Part shown: positions 18,957 through 27,727 of the stretch, piece by piece
Numbering within the stretch: position 1 is the stretch's first letter
How the letters are laid out: each line of letters starts with the position of its first letter
Source of the DNA: Planctomycetota bacterium
Lineage (GTDB): Bacteria; Planctomycetota; UBA1135
Length of the DNA: 64,000 nucleotides
NCBI GenBank assembly: GCA_004295085.1
Contig: SHNF01000018.1
Span: 310,001-374,000 of the forward strand
Direction: 5' to 3'
The notes under the pieces: model-generated
What the model saw: the letters and a program-made list of their open reading frames with translations, nothing else
What the model was told of the DNA's origin: nothing
Databases searched by the model: none
Translations under genes and position numbers: made by a program

Positions 18957-20003
18957 ATGAACTCCCCCTTGAGCCGCCGCCAGATGCTGGCCGCCTCCGC
19001 CGGCATCGCCACCGCGGCCACACTGCACGGGCGCGCCGCGCGCGCCGGCGGCGCCGTCGTCATCTCCTCCAAGAACGGCCTGCGCTGCGTGCAGGAGGCC
19101 TACCGCCGCGTCACCGGCGGCGAGCGTCCGGTGCGCGCGGCGGTGATGGGTGTCGCCATCAATGAGGACGATCCCGAGGACATGAGCGTGGGCTACGGCG
19201 GCCTGCCCAACGAGGAGGGCGTGGTACAGCTGGACGCCGCCTGCATGGACGGGCCCAGCGCCAACGCCGGCGCGGTGGCCGCGATCGAGAACATCAAGAA
19301 TCCGGCCCAGGTGGCCTTCTTCGTGATGGAGCACACCGACCACGTGCTGTTGGTCGGAGAAGGCGCCAAGCGCTTCGCGCGCAGCTATGGCTTCCCGGAG
19401 CAGGACCTCCTCACGGACAAGGCGCGCGCCATCTGGCTGCGCTGGCGCGCCGCGCGCAGCCGGAACGATGACTGGCTCTCGCCCGCCGACGGTAGCGACC
19501 TGGAGCTGGACGCGCAAGGCCGGCTCTACGGCACGATCCACTGCTCCGTGCTGGCGCCCAACGGCGATCTCGGTTGCGCCACCACCACCAGCGGTCTGTC
19601 CTTCAAGATCCCGGGCCGCGTGGGCGACAGCCCGCTCATCGGCTGCGGCCTGTATTGCGACAACGACGTGGGCAGCGCCGGCGCCACCGGTCGCGGCGAA
19701 GCCAGCATCCTGTCCGGCGTGTCGTGGCTGGTGGTGGAGCGCATGCGCGCCGGCGACGAGCCCACGCAAGCCTGCCTGCACGCGCTGCGCCGGGTCAGCG
19801 AATACGCACGGCGCCAGTCCCGCTGGCAGCCGGCGCTGTGGGCCGGCGACCGGCCGTCCTTCGACCTGACCTTGTACGCGCTGCGCAAGGACGGCCAGTT
19901 CGGATGCGCCAGCCTGCGCGCCGGGAAGGACGAGCGCGTGTTCGCGGTCTGCGACGCGCAGGGCGCCCGGCACGAGACGGGAGCGCTGCTGTACCCGAAC
20001 TGA
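18957..20003 (+). CDS. N4-(beta-N-acetylglucosaminyl)-L-asparaginase, Tat-exported
   Basis: 348 residues. The N-terminus SRRQMLAASAGIATAATLHG is a twin-arginine signal. The enzyme is an Ntn hydrolase that self-cleaves before a catalytic Thr. The probable nucleophile is in LYGTIHCSVLAPNGDLGCA (about residue 192), and the substrate-side motifs TTTSGLSFKIPGRVGDSPLIGCG and YCDNDVGSAGATGRGE follow. GTI replaces the more usual DTIG pattern, so the precise cleavage site needs checking. It hydrolyses asparagine-linked glycans or asparagine-type amides outside the cytoplasm. hyuA begins 5 bp downstream, suggesting an amide-degrading operon. Confidence 0.86.
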   Translation: MNSPLSRRQMLAASAGIATAATLHGRAARAGGAVVISSKNGLRCVQEAYRRVTGGERPVRAAVMGVAINEDDPEDMSVGYGGLPNEEGVVQLDAACMDGPSANAGAVAAIENIKNPAQVAFFVMEHTDHVLLVGEGAKRFARSYGFPEQDLLTDKARAIWLRWRAARSRNDDWLSPADGSDLELDAQGRLYGTIHCSVLAPNGDLGCATTTSGLSFKIPGRVGDSPLIGCGLYCDNDVGSAGATGRGEASILSGVSWLVVERMRAGDEPTQACLHALRRVSEYARRQSRWQPALWAGDRPSFDLTLYALRKDGQFGCASLRAGKDERVFAVCDAQGARHETGALLYPN

Positions 20004-20007
20004 GCCG

Positions 20008-21969
20008 ATGCAGCGCGTCGGCGTGGACACCGGCGGCACCTTCACCGACGCGGCGGCGCCGGCGCCGGAGGGCGGCTGGCGCGTGCACAAGGTGCCCACC
20101 ACGCCGCGGGCACCGGAGCTGGGCGTGCTGGAGGCCGTGCGCGGGCTGCTCAAGTCCGGAGGCGGTCCGGTCGAGCTGGTGCACGGCACCACCCACGCCA
20201 CCAACGCGCTCCTGACCGGGAGGCTGGGCCGCGTCGCGTTCGTCACCACGGCCGGTTTCGCCGATGTGCTGGCCATCGGCCGCCAGGACCGCGAGCGGGT
20301 GTACGCGCTGGAGCCGCGTCCGCCGCGCCCGCCGCAGCCGCGCCGGCGCATCGTCGAGGCGCGCGAGCGGCTGGACGCCGACGGCAGGATCCTGATCCCG
20401 CTGAGCGGCGACGAAATCGCGCGCGTGGCGGCGGCGGTGGCCGCACTGGCGCCGCAGGCGATCGCCGTCGGCCTGCTGCACAGCTACCGCAATCCCGCGC
20501 ACGAGCACGCACTGGGTCGGGCGCTGCAGGCCCTGGGCGTCCCTGTGATCCTGAGCAGCGAGGTCGCGTCCGAGCAGCGCGAATACGAGCGCTTCACCAC
20601 CGCCTGGGCCGACGCCGCGTTGCAGCCGGTGGTCGCGCCGGCCCTGCGCGCCCTGGACGCGGCGCTGCGCCGCGCCTTCGGCGCCGGCTCGCGCCTGTGC
20701 GTCATGCGCAGCGATGGAGGCACCGCCAGCGTCGCCGCGGCGGCGCAGCGGCCGGTGGCGCTGGCACTGAGCGGCCCCGCCGGCGGACTGGCCGCCGCCC
20801 GCGCCCTGGCGGACGCGCGCGGTGACGACTCCGTCCTGACCCTGGACATGGGCGGCACCAGCACGGACGTGGCGTTGCTGCGCGGCGGCGAGCTGCCGCT
20901 GCAGTCCTTGCAGCTCGCGGGCCTGCCGTTGCTCACGCGTGGGCTGCCGGTGCATTCGGTCGGAACCGGCGGCGGTTCCCTTGCCGCGCATGACCGCGGC
21001 GGCGCGCTGCGCGTCGGCCCGGACTCGGCCGGCGCCGAGCCCGGCCCGGCCTGCTACGGCCGCGGCGGCAGGGCCGCCACGGTGACGGACGCGCACCTGC
21101 TGGCCGGCCGCCTGCACCCGCAGGCCTTCCTCGGCGGCGGATTCCCCCTGGACCTGGCCGCCGCCGAGAACGCCGTGCGCGCGCTCGGCGCCCGGCCCGA
21201 GGACATCCTGGCGGTGGCCACCGCCGACATGGAGCGCGCGCTGCGTCGTGTGAGCCTGGCCGAGGGACACGACACGCGCGGCCTCACGCTGTACGCGTTC
21301 GGCGGGGCGGGCGGATTGCACGCCGCCTGGCTCGCCGGCCGTCTCGGCATGCGGCGCGTGCTGCTTCCGCCGCTGCCGGGCGCGTTCAGCGCGCTGGGGC
21401 TGGCGACGGCGGCGCCGCGCCGCACCTTGGCCATGAGCGTGCTCCGGCCGCTGCCGCCCGAAGGCGAACGGAGCAAGCTGTTCGCCGGGCTGGTCGAGCG
21501 AGCCCTGGCCGAACTGGAAGCCGAAGGCGTCCCGCGCGCACGGATTCGGGTGCAAACAACCCTCGAGTTGCGCGGCGAAGGCCAGGCGGGAGAACTCGCC
21601 CTGCCCGAAGGGCCGCGCGCGCGGGAGCGCTTCCTGAACACGCACAGGGCTCGCTTCGGTTACGCACAAAACGATCGCCCGGTGATCCTGGTGGCCGTCC
21701 GGGTCCGCGCCGACGGCCCCTCGGCTTCCCCCTGGCGCCGCGTGGCGCAGCGCCGCCATGCTCCCCGGCCTTTCGAGCGCCGCCGCGTCCTCCTGCCGGA
21801 AGGCGGGGGCCGGTGCAGCGCCGCCTGGTATCGCCGTGAGGAACTTCTGCCAGGAGCGCAGCTCAAGGGACCGGCCATCGTGGCCGAGTACTCCGCCACC
21901 ACGGTCGTCCCCGCGGGTTGGCAGGCCACGGTGGACGGCTTCGGCGCCCTTGAGTTGCGCCGGGGCTGA
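20008..21969 (+). CDS. hyuA: Hydantoinase/oxoprolinase subunit A
   Basis: 653 residues. Opening motif GVDTGGTFTDAA and LDMGGTSTDVALLRGGELP are the acetate/sugar-kinase-like ATP-binding motifs of HyuA. VHGTTHATNALLTGRLGRVAFVTTAGF and GGGSLAAHDRGGALRVGPDSAGAEPGPACYG are also diagnostic. HyuA with HyuB hydrolyses hydantoins or 5-oxoproline in an ATP-dependent reaction. It starts 5 bp after the asparaginase gene. Its partner hyuB is not adjacent but lies 1.8 kb away, beyond a decayed gene and a fucosidase on the other strand. Substrate cannot be chosen from sequence alone. Confidence 0.92.
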   Translation: MQRVGVDTGGTFTDAAAPAPEGGWRVHKVPTTPRAPELGVLEAVRGLLKSGGGPVELVHGTTHATNALLTGRLGRVAFVTTAGFADVLAIGRQDRERVYALEPRPPRPPQPRRRIVEARERLDADGRILIPLSGDEIARVAAAVAALAPQAIAVGLLHSYRNPAHEHALGRALQALGVPVILSSEVASEQREYERFTTAWADAALQPVVAPALRALDAALRRAFGAGSRLCVMRSDGGTASVAAAAQRPVALALSGPAGGLAAARALADARGDDSVLTLDMGGTSTDVALLRGGELPLQSLQLAGLPLLTRGLPVHSVGTGGGSLAAHDRGGALRVGPDSAGAEPGPACYGRGGRAATVTDAHLLAGRLHPQAFLGGGFPLDLAAAENAVRALGARPEDILAVATADMERALRRVSLAEGHDTRGLTLYAFGGAGGLHAAWLAGRLGMRRVLLPPLPGAFSALGLATAAPRRTLAMSVLRPLPPEGERSKLFAGLVERALAELEAEGVPRARIRVQTTLELRGEGQAGELALPEGPRARERFLNTHRARFGYAQNDRPVILVAVRVRADGPSASPWRRVAQRRHAPRPFERRRVLLPEGGGRCSAAWYRREELLPGAQLKGPAIVAEYSATTVVPAGWQATVDGFGALELRRG

Positions 21970-22023
21970 GAACTACCCTTCTCCGTGGTTTGACTGCAAT
22001 CCGCGCCCCCAAGGAGGCAGCTC

Positions 22024-22283
22024 ATCGAATTCCTGACCGAGCTCTGGTTGCCGATTCTGCTTTCGGCGGTCCTCGTGTTCGTGGTGAGCTCCATCATCCA
22101 CATGGCGACTCCGATCTACAAGAAGCAGTGGCCGTAGTGGGCTACGCCGCGGGCAACATTCCCAACGCCATCTGGAGGGGCACTTCCTGGGGCACCGCGT
22201 TGAAGTTCGTTTTCGACGGCGTCGTCTACGGCCTAGTCACCGCCGGTACCTTCGCCTGGCTGTGGCCGGAGCTTGGAACCTAG
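22024..22283 (+). pseudogene. Remnant of a conserved membrane-protein gene with internal deletion
   Basis: A strong AAGGAGG (22010-22016) precedes ATC GAA TTC rather than ATG. The frame reads IEFLTELWLPILLSAVLVFV and VSSIIHM, then stops at TAG 22135. A second frame, from 22137, reads VGYAAGNIPNAIWRG, GTALKFVFDGVVYGLVTAG and TFAWLWP. As I recall, these are the N-terminal and C-terminal ends of a conserved membrane protein of about 180-200 residues (LWLPILVSAV and SSIIHM at the front, FDGLVYALLTAGTFGWLWP at the end). About 100 central residues are missing and the halves are out of frame, so this looks like a deletion pseudogene. Confidence 0.65.
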
Positions 22284-22297
22284 ACGTGACGCCGCGA

Positions 22298-22320
22298 CCG
22301 CGCGCGTTCTCAGCGCGCGG
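22298..22320. terminator. Hairpin between convergent genes
   Basis: Perfect 8-bp stem CCGCGCGC/GCGCGCGG with the 7-base loop GTTCTCA. It sits over the stop codon of the fucosidase gene and 15 bp past the membrane-protein remnant. There is no U-tract on either side, so termination is only a possibility. Confidence 0.35.
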
Positions 22321-23776
22321 CGAGGCGGTGCAGGCCCAGCTCGGACAGCAGCGGCGTGGCGCGCGCGTCCAGGACCGAGACGCGCAGCGCGTCTGCGGTG
22401 ATGACCGTGTCGAGAACGACGATGCGCTTGCGGCCGATGGTGGTGCCGGAGGCGATCGCGCTCCACTGTCCGTTGTCGCGCGCCTCGACCGTGAAGCGCC
22501 GGACACGCTGGCCCAGGGCGATCGGCTCCGCCAGCACCACGCGGTCGAAAACGGTGCCCGGTTCGAGGTCGATCTCGATCCAGGCGGCAGTCTGACCGTC
22601 CGCGGCCGCCCAGGAGCTGCGCGGGTCGCCGTCGGTGACGGCGCCGGCGCCGAATGCCGGATCCCCGCCCCACGCGCTGCTCGCCCGGGCCGGCCGGCCG
22701 GCGGCGAGATTGGTGCCGGGCCCGTAGGTCGCGCGCAGCACGGTTCCGAGCCCGGCCAGGCGCTGCACGTCCGTCTCGTGGATCAGCCCGCGCGCATCGG
22801 GCGGGACATTCAGGATCAGGCTGCAGCCGCGCCCGACCGATTCCTCGTAGATCTTCACCAGTTCCGGCACGCTCTTCACGCGCGCATCCTCGGGCGCGCG
22901 CCAGAACCAGCCGGGGCGGATGGAGACATCCACCTCGCCGGGCAGCCACGCGTCTCCACCTTCCTCGCCGGCGTTGAGCTGCGCGGGGGTGGGGTCGCCG
23001 GAGCCGGGGTCCATGCGCCGGCTGTGCATCGTGGCCCAGCAGGTCGCGCCCGCAACGCCGCTCTCGTTGCCGATCCAGCGGATGTCGGGCCCGGTGTCCG
23101 AGAAGATCACGGCCTCCGGCTGGTGCTGGCGCACCAGCCCGATGAAGCGATTCCAGTCGTATTCTTGGAACTTCGCCGGGTCGCCGCGGTCGCCGTTGGC
23201 CCCGTCCCACCACACCTCGAACAGCGGGCCATAGCCGCGCAGCAGCTCCTCGAGCTGGCGCGCGAAGAAGTCGTTGTAGGCGGCGTCGTTGCGGCCGTAG
23301 TCGGGGTGGTTGCGGTCCCAGGGCGAGAGGTACACGCCCAGGGCCAGGCCGGCCTCGCGGCATGCGTCCGCGAGCTCACGCACGACGTCGCCCCGGCCGC
23401 CGCGCCACGCCGTGTGCGCCACCGTGTGCCGCGAGTGGCGCGACGGCCAGTTGCAGAAGCCGTCGTGGTGCTTGGCCGTGAGGACGACGCCGGTCATGCC
23501 GGCGGAGCGGAAGGCCTGCACCCACTGCCGGCAGTCGAGCGCGCCGGGGTTGAACACGGCCGGATCCTCGTCGCCACGGCCCCACTCCTCTCCGGTGAAG
23601 GTGTTGGGGCCGAAGTGCACGAAAGCGTAGAACTCGCGCTCGTGCCAGGCGAGCTGCCGGGGGCTCGGCAGCGGCCCCTGCGGCGGCGGCACCTGGGGTG
23701 CTGGCGCATCCCGTGGCGGCTGCCCGCACGCGGCGAGCAGGAGCGGCGGGAGGAGGAAACTGGCGGGGGAGCTCAC
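22310..23776 (-). CDS. GH29 alpha-L-fucosidase lipoprotein with F5/8-type C domain
   Basis: 488 residues, GTG start. SFLLPPLLLAACGQ is a lipoprotein signal. The GH29 barrel runs to about residue 345: FYAFVHFGPNTFTGEEWG, VLTAKHHDGFCNWPS, LYLSPWDRN-type sequence (seen as GVYLSPWDRNHPDYG) and EVWWDGANGDRG, whose Asp at about residue 190 is the expected nucleophile. CSLILNVPPDARGLI closes the barrel. The C-terminal 130 residues (ARASSAWGGDPAFGAGAVTDG and SSWAA) are a discoidin/F5-8C carbohydrate-binding domain. It removes terminal fucose at the cell surface or periplasm. It is divergent from hyuB and interrupts the hyuA-hyuB pair. Confidence 0.9.
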   Translation of the reverse strand: MSSPASFLLPPLLLAACGQPPRDAPAPQVPPPQGPLPSPRQLAWHEREFYAFVHFGPNTFTGEEWGRGDEDPAVFNPGALDCRQWVQAFRSAGMTGVVLTAKHHDGFCNWPSRHSRHTVAHTAWRGGRGDVVRELADACREAGLALGVYLSPWDRNHPDYGRNDAAYNDFFARQLEELLRGYGPLFEVWWDGANGDRGDPAKFQEYDWNRFIGLVRQHQPEAVIFSDTGPDIRWIGNESGVAGATCWATMHSRRMDPGSGDPTPAQLNAGEEGGDAWLPGEVDVSIRPGWFWRAPEDARVKSVPELVKIYEESVGRGCSLILNVPPDARGLIHETDVQRLAGLGTVLRATYGPGTNLAAGRPARASSAWGGDPAFGAGAVTDGDPRSSWAAADGQTAAWIEIDLEPGTVFDRVVLAEPIALGQRVRRFTVEARDNGQWSAIASGTTIGRKRIVVLDTVITADALRVSVLDARATPLLSELGLHRLAAR

Positions 23777-23797
23777 GGCGCCGATATTCTGCAGCCA

Positions 23798-25348
23798 GTG
23801 CCTGGCTCGCGGACCGCAGGGGTGCCCTTGATGGTCTTCCGCCACCTGTTCGCCAGCGTGGCCGAGGAGATGGGCCTGGCGCTGCAGCAGAGCGCGGTGT
23901 CGCCGAATATCAAGGAGCGGCGCGACTACTCGTGCGCGCTGCTGGACGCGCGCGGCGACCTGGTGGCACACGCCGCGCACATCCCAGTGCACCTGGGCAG
24001 TGCGCACCTGACCGTTCCCGCGGTGCTCCGCGAGGTCGAGCCGGGCCCGGGCGATGTGATCGTGCTCAACGATCCCCACCGCGGCGGCACGCACCTGAAC
24101 GACGTGACGGTGCTGGCGCCGCTGCACGCCGGGCGGCGTCGCATCGGCTTCCTGCTCAACCGCGCCCACCACGCCGACGTCGGCGGCGCCGAGCCGGGAA
24201 GCATGTCCGGGGCCAAGGACCTGTTCGGAGAGGGCCTGTGCCTGCCACCGCTGCACCTGGTGCGCAAGGGCCGGCCGGTGACCGAGGTGTGGCGGATCGT
24301 GCAGGCCAACACGCGCGATCCCGGCGCGCGGCAGGCGGACCTGCAGGCCCAGTGCGCGGCGCTGCGCCGCGGCCAGGAGCGGTTCGGCGGGCTCGTGCAG
24401 CGGTTTACTGCCCGCGGGATCGAGGGCGGGATGCGCCAGCTCCTGGCGCATGGCGAGACGCTGACCGCAGCGCTGCTGCGTTCCTGGCCCCAGGGAGAGG
24501 CGTCGGCCGCGGACTTCCTGGACGGAGAAGGAACGCCGCGGATCGCCTGCCGCCTGCGCAATCGCGCCGGCCGGCTGGCGCTCGATTTCCGCGGCTCCTC
24601 GCCGCAGGTGCCGGGCTCGTGGAACACGCACCGCGCCATCACCTACAGCGCGCTGTTCTACGTGCTGCAGGCGCTGGCGCCGGAGGAGCTGCCGGAGACC
24701 AGCGGCACGCTCCGGCGCGTGGATCTGCGCCTGCCTTCGGCTTCGGTGGTGTCCTCGGAGGCTCCGGCGGGCGTCGCTGCCGGCAACGTGGAGACTTCGC
24801 AGCGCATCGTCGACGTGCTGCTGCTGGCGCTGGCCGTGCTGCTGCCGCAGCGGATCCCGGCCGCCTCGCAAGGCACCATGAACAACCTGCTGTTCGGCGG
24901 GCGGCGCGGCGACGGCCGCGAGTTCGTCTACTACGAGACCATCGGCGGCGGTGCCGGCGGCGGGCCGGCCGGGCCGGGCGCGAGCGGCGTGCAGGTGCAC
25001 ATGACGAACACGCGCAACACCCCCGTGGAGGTCCTGGAGTCGGAGCTGCCGGTGCGGGTGCACCGGCTGGAGCTGCGCCGCGGCAGCGGCGGGCACGGGC
25101 GCGCGCGCGGCGGCGACGGCATCGTGAAGGAGCTCGAGTTCCTGGCGCCCGCGCGCGTCACGCTGGTGGCGACGCGGCGCGCCAGCGCGCCCCCGGGGGC
25201 CGCAGGTGGTGGCCCCGGCCGCCCCGGACGCGACCGGATGACGCGCGCCGGCAAGCGCGGGCGGCTGCGCCTCGCCGCGGCGGTCGCGGTCGCGCCCGGG
25301 GACCGCGTCGTCATCGCGACTCCGGGCGGAGGCGGATGGGGCGCCTAG
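23798..25348 (+). CDS. hyuB: Hydantoinase/oxoprolinase subunit B
   Basis: 516 residues. HyuB family signatures: VFRHLFASVAEEMG, SPNIKERRDYSCALLDARG, HAAHIPVHLGSAHLTV, VIVLNDPHRGGTHLNDVTV, NRAHHADVGGAEPGSM, GSWNTHRAITYSALFYVLQ and ETIGGGAGGGPAG. It is the second subunit of the ATP-dependent hydantoinase/oxoprolinase. The GTG at 23798 is used because the segment AGVPLMVF aligns with the usual DPxTLEVF, so homology extends upstream of the ATG at 23831. It lies 1.8 kb from hyuA, separated by a gene on the opposite strand, so it needs its own promoter in the 21-bp gap or within the fucosidase gene. Confidence 0.9.
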   Translation: MPGSRTAGVPLMVFRHLFASVAEEMGLALQQSAVSPNIKERRDYSCALLDARGDLVAHAAHIPVHLGSAHLTVPAVLREVEPGPGDVIVLNDPHRGGTHLNDVTVLAPLHAGRRRIGFLLNRAHHADVGGAEPGSMSGAKDLFGEGLCLPPLHLVRKGRPVTEVWRIVQANTRDPGARQADLQAQCAALRRGQERFGGLVQRFTARGIEGGMRQLLAHGETLTAALLRSWPQGEASAADFLDGEGTPRIACRLRNRAGRLALDFRGSSPQVPGSWNTHRAITYSALFYVLQALAPEELPETSGTLRRVDLRLPSASVVSSEAPAGVAAGNVETSQRIVDVLLLALAVLLPQRIPAASQGTMNNLLFGGRRGDGREFVYYETIGGGAGGGPAGPGASGVQVHMTNTRNTPVEVLESELPVRVHRLELRRGSGGHGRARGGDGIVKELEFLAPARVTLVATRRASAPPGAAGGGPGRPGRDRMTRAGKRGRLRLAAAVAVAPGDRVVIATPGGGGWGA

Positions 25349-25397
25349 ACTTGCGTCCTTGAACCGTCCCGCATACGCAGCGCCGTCCGGGTGCTTG

Positions 25398-27668
25398 ATG
25401 ATCCCGTCCTTCCTGCTTTTCGCATGCCAGTCCGGGTCCGCCGCGCAGGCCGGCGCCGCGGCGGCGCCGGCTCCGCCGCAGGAGCTTGCGGCTCAGCCCA
25501 CGGTGGACGTGGACGCCGTGTTCCGCCTGCTGGAGCAGGTGCGCAATGTGCCGCCCCCGGGCCTGGAATGGCTCGACGCGCGGCACTACCTGGTGGTCGG
25601 CCGTCCGCCGGAAGCGGCGGCCGGCGAGCCGCCGCGGCTGCACAAGGTGGAGGTCGAGAGCGGCGCCTGGACGCCCCTGTACGACCGCCTGGCCCTGCAC
25701 GAGGCCCTGGCCGCGCTGGCACCGATCGGCGCCGACGCCGCCGCCCAGCTGGCCAGCGAGTCCGGCCACGAGCTGCTGCGCGGCGCCGGCGGCACGCCGA
25801 CCGGCCTCCTGATCCGCCACCAGCAGCGCGTGTACGCGTGGAGCTTCGGCGAGCCCGTGGCGCGCGAGGTGGCCGCGCCGGACGAGCACGGCCGCGCGCC
25901 TGAGCATGCAGGCGCGTCCCCGGACGGGACGCGGCTGGCCTTCGTGCGCGGCAACGACTTGTTCGTGGCCCGGCTGGATGGAGCCGCCGAAGGCCCGGCG
26001 GCCGAGACGCGGCTCACGCAGGACGGTGGTCCCGAGCGGCTCAACGGCGTGCTCGACTGGGTGTACCAGGAAGAAATCTATGGACGCGGCAACTGGCGCG
26101 CGTTCTGGTGGTCTCCGGATTCGGCGCGGCTGGCGCTCCTGCAGCTGGACGAGAGCCCGGTGCGCGAATACCGGGTGGAGGACCACATTCCGCAGTACGG
26201 CCGGCAGGAGGTGTGGCGTTATCCCAAGGCCGGCGAGGACAATCCGCTGGTGCAAGTGGGCAGCGTCAGTGCCGCCGGCGGCGAAATCGTGTGGCTGGAT
26301 CTCGCGGCCTGGCCGGCCGAGGACCGGCTGGTCATGCGCGTGGACTGGACGCCCGCGGGCGACCAGGTGGTGCTGCAGGTCTGCAACCGCATCCAGAGCC
26401 GGCTGGACCTCGTGTTCGGAGACCCCACGACCGGCGCCACGCGCGTCGTGCTGACCGAATCGTCCGGGGACTGGGTGGAGCCGTCACCCATCCACTGGCT
26501 CGGCGACGGCGGCTTCCTGTGGGAGAGCGCGCGCACCGGCCGCAAGCACCTCTACCGCTACCGGCGCGACGGCGGCCTGATCGGCGCGCTGAGCGCCGGG
26601 GATTTCCAGGTGCTGGGCGTGGAGGGCGTGGACGAGGCTGGTGGTGCAGTCTATGCCACGACCGACGAGGGCGACGCGCTGCAGCGGCACCTGTGGCGCT
26701 TCCCACTCGACCTCAGCCCGCGCGCGCGCGTGACCCAGGCGCGCGGCACGCACCAGATCGACATGGCCCCGGGCTTCCAGTGGTTCCTGGACACCTGGAG
26801 CAACGCCGAGGACCCGGGCGCCACCGAGATCCGCCGCTGCGCCGACGACACCCTGGTGCGTCGCCTCAGCCGCGGCGACCGCGACGCGCTGGCGGCGAGC
26901 GGCTTCATCGAGCCGGAGTTCGTGCGCGTGCTCAACCGTGAGGGCCACGAGCTGGAGGCGCGCTACCTGCCGCCCCGCGGGCTGCGGCCCGGCCAGCGCG
27001 CGCCGGTGCTGGTCTACCAGTACTCCGGCCCGGAGTCGCCAGTGGTGCGCGACCAGTTCGGCGGCCGCAACGAGCTGTGGCACCAGGCGCTGGCGCGCGC
27101 CGGCATCCTGGTGTGGAGTTGCGATGCGCGCAGCGCCAGCGGCAAGGCTCACGCCGACGCCGCCGTGAGCTACCGCCGGCTGGGCGAGACCGAGCTGCGC
27201 GACATCGAGGACGGGCTGGACTGGCTGCTGCAGAAAGGACTGGCCGATCCGGCCCGGATCGGCATCTGGGGCTGGAGCTACGGCGGCTACATGGCGGCCT
27301 ACGCGCTCACGCACAGCACGCGCTTCCGGCTCGGAATCGCCGGAGCGCCGGTCACGGACTGGCGCAACTACGACACCGTGTATACCGAGCGCTACATGGC
27401 GACGCCCCAGGACAACGCCGACGGCTACCGGCGCAGCAGCGTGGTGCAAGCGGCCGCCGACCTGCACGGCGAGCTGCTGCTGGTGCACGGCACCCTGGAC
27501 GAGAACGTGCACCTGGCGAACACGCTGCAGCTCGCCTACGCGCTGCAGGAAGCCGGCAAGCAGTTCCGCCTGATGCTGTACCCGCGCAACCGTCACGGCG
27601 TCAGTGATCCTGACCAGCGCCGCCACCTGTACCTGATGATGAGCGAGTTCCTGCTGCAGCGCCTGTAG
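25398..27668 (+). CDS. S9 family dipeptidyl-peptidase IV-type serine peptidase
   Basis: 756 residues. MIPSFLLFACQSGSAAQ is a short lipoprotein-like signal; a TTG at 25359 would extend it. The N-terminal eight-bladed propeller (DPPIV_N) includes DWVYQEEIYGRGNWRAFWWSPD, where the YQEE Glu pair that binds the substrate amino terminus is kept (VYQEEIYG). The C-terminal alpha/beta hydrolase has the Ser in GIWGWSYGGYMAAYAL (about residue 630), Asp in VHGTLDENVH (about 700) and His in NRHGVSDP (about 732). It should remove X-Pro dipeptides from peptides outside the cytoplasm. It follows hyuB by 49 bp. Confidence 0.92.
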   Translation: MIPSFLLFACQSGSAAQAGAAAAPAPPQELAAQPTVDVDAVFRLLEQVRNVPPPGLEWLDARHYLVVGRPPEAAAGEPPRLHKVEVESGAWTPLYDRLALHEALAALAPIGADAAAQLASESGHELLRGAGGTPTGLLIRHQQRVYAWSFGEPVAREVAAPDEHGRAPEHAGASPDGTRLAFVRGNDLFVARLDGAAEGPAAETRLTQDGGPERLNGVLDWVYQEEIYGRGNWRAFWWSPDSARLALLQLDESPVREYRVEDHIPQYGRQEVWRYPKAGEDNPLVQVGSVSAAGGEIVWLDLAAWPAEDRLVMRVDWTPAGDQVVLQVCNRIQSRLDLVFGDPTTGATRVVLTESSGDWVEPSPIHWLGDGGFLWESARTGRKHLYRYRRDGGLIGALSAGDFQVLGVEGVDEAGGAVYATTDEGDALQRHLWRFPLDLSPRARVTQARGTHQIDMAPGFQWFLDTWSNAEDPGATEIRRCADDTLVRRLSRGDRDALAASGFIEPEFVRVLNREGHELEARYLPPRGLRPGQRAPVLVYQYSGPESPVVRDQFGGRNELWHQALARAGILVWSCDARSASGKAHADAAVSYRRLGETELRDIEDGLDWLLQKGLADPARIGIWGWSYGGYMAAYALTHSTRFRLGIAGAPVTDWRNYDTVYTERYMATPQDNADGYRRSSVVQAAADLHGELLLVHGTLDENVHLANTLQLAYALQEAGKQFRLMLYPRNRHGVSDPDQRRHLYLMMSEFLLQRL

Positions 27669-27676
27669 GAACGGGA

Positions 27677-27708
27677 GCGGCCGGCGCCCGGGGGAAGGCG
27701 CCGGCCGC
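27677..27708. terminator. Bidirectional hairpin terminator candidate
   Basis: A perfect 12-bp stem GCGGCCGGCGCC/GGCGCCGGCCGC with the 8-base loop CGGGGGAA. It lies between the 3' ends of two convergent genes (27668 and 27728). There is no U-run, but its stability and position fit a shared transcription end. Confidence 0.55.
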
Positions 27709-27727
27709 TGGGACCGCGCGCGCGGCA

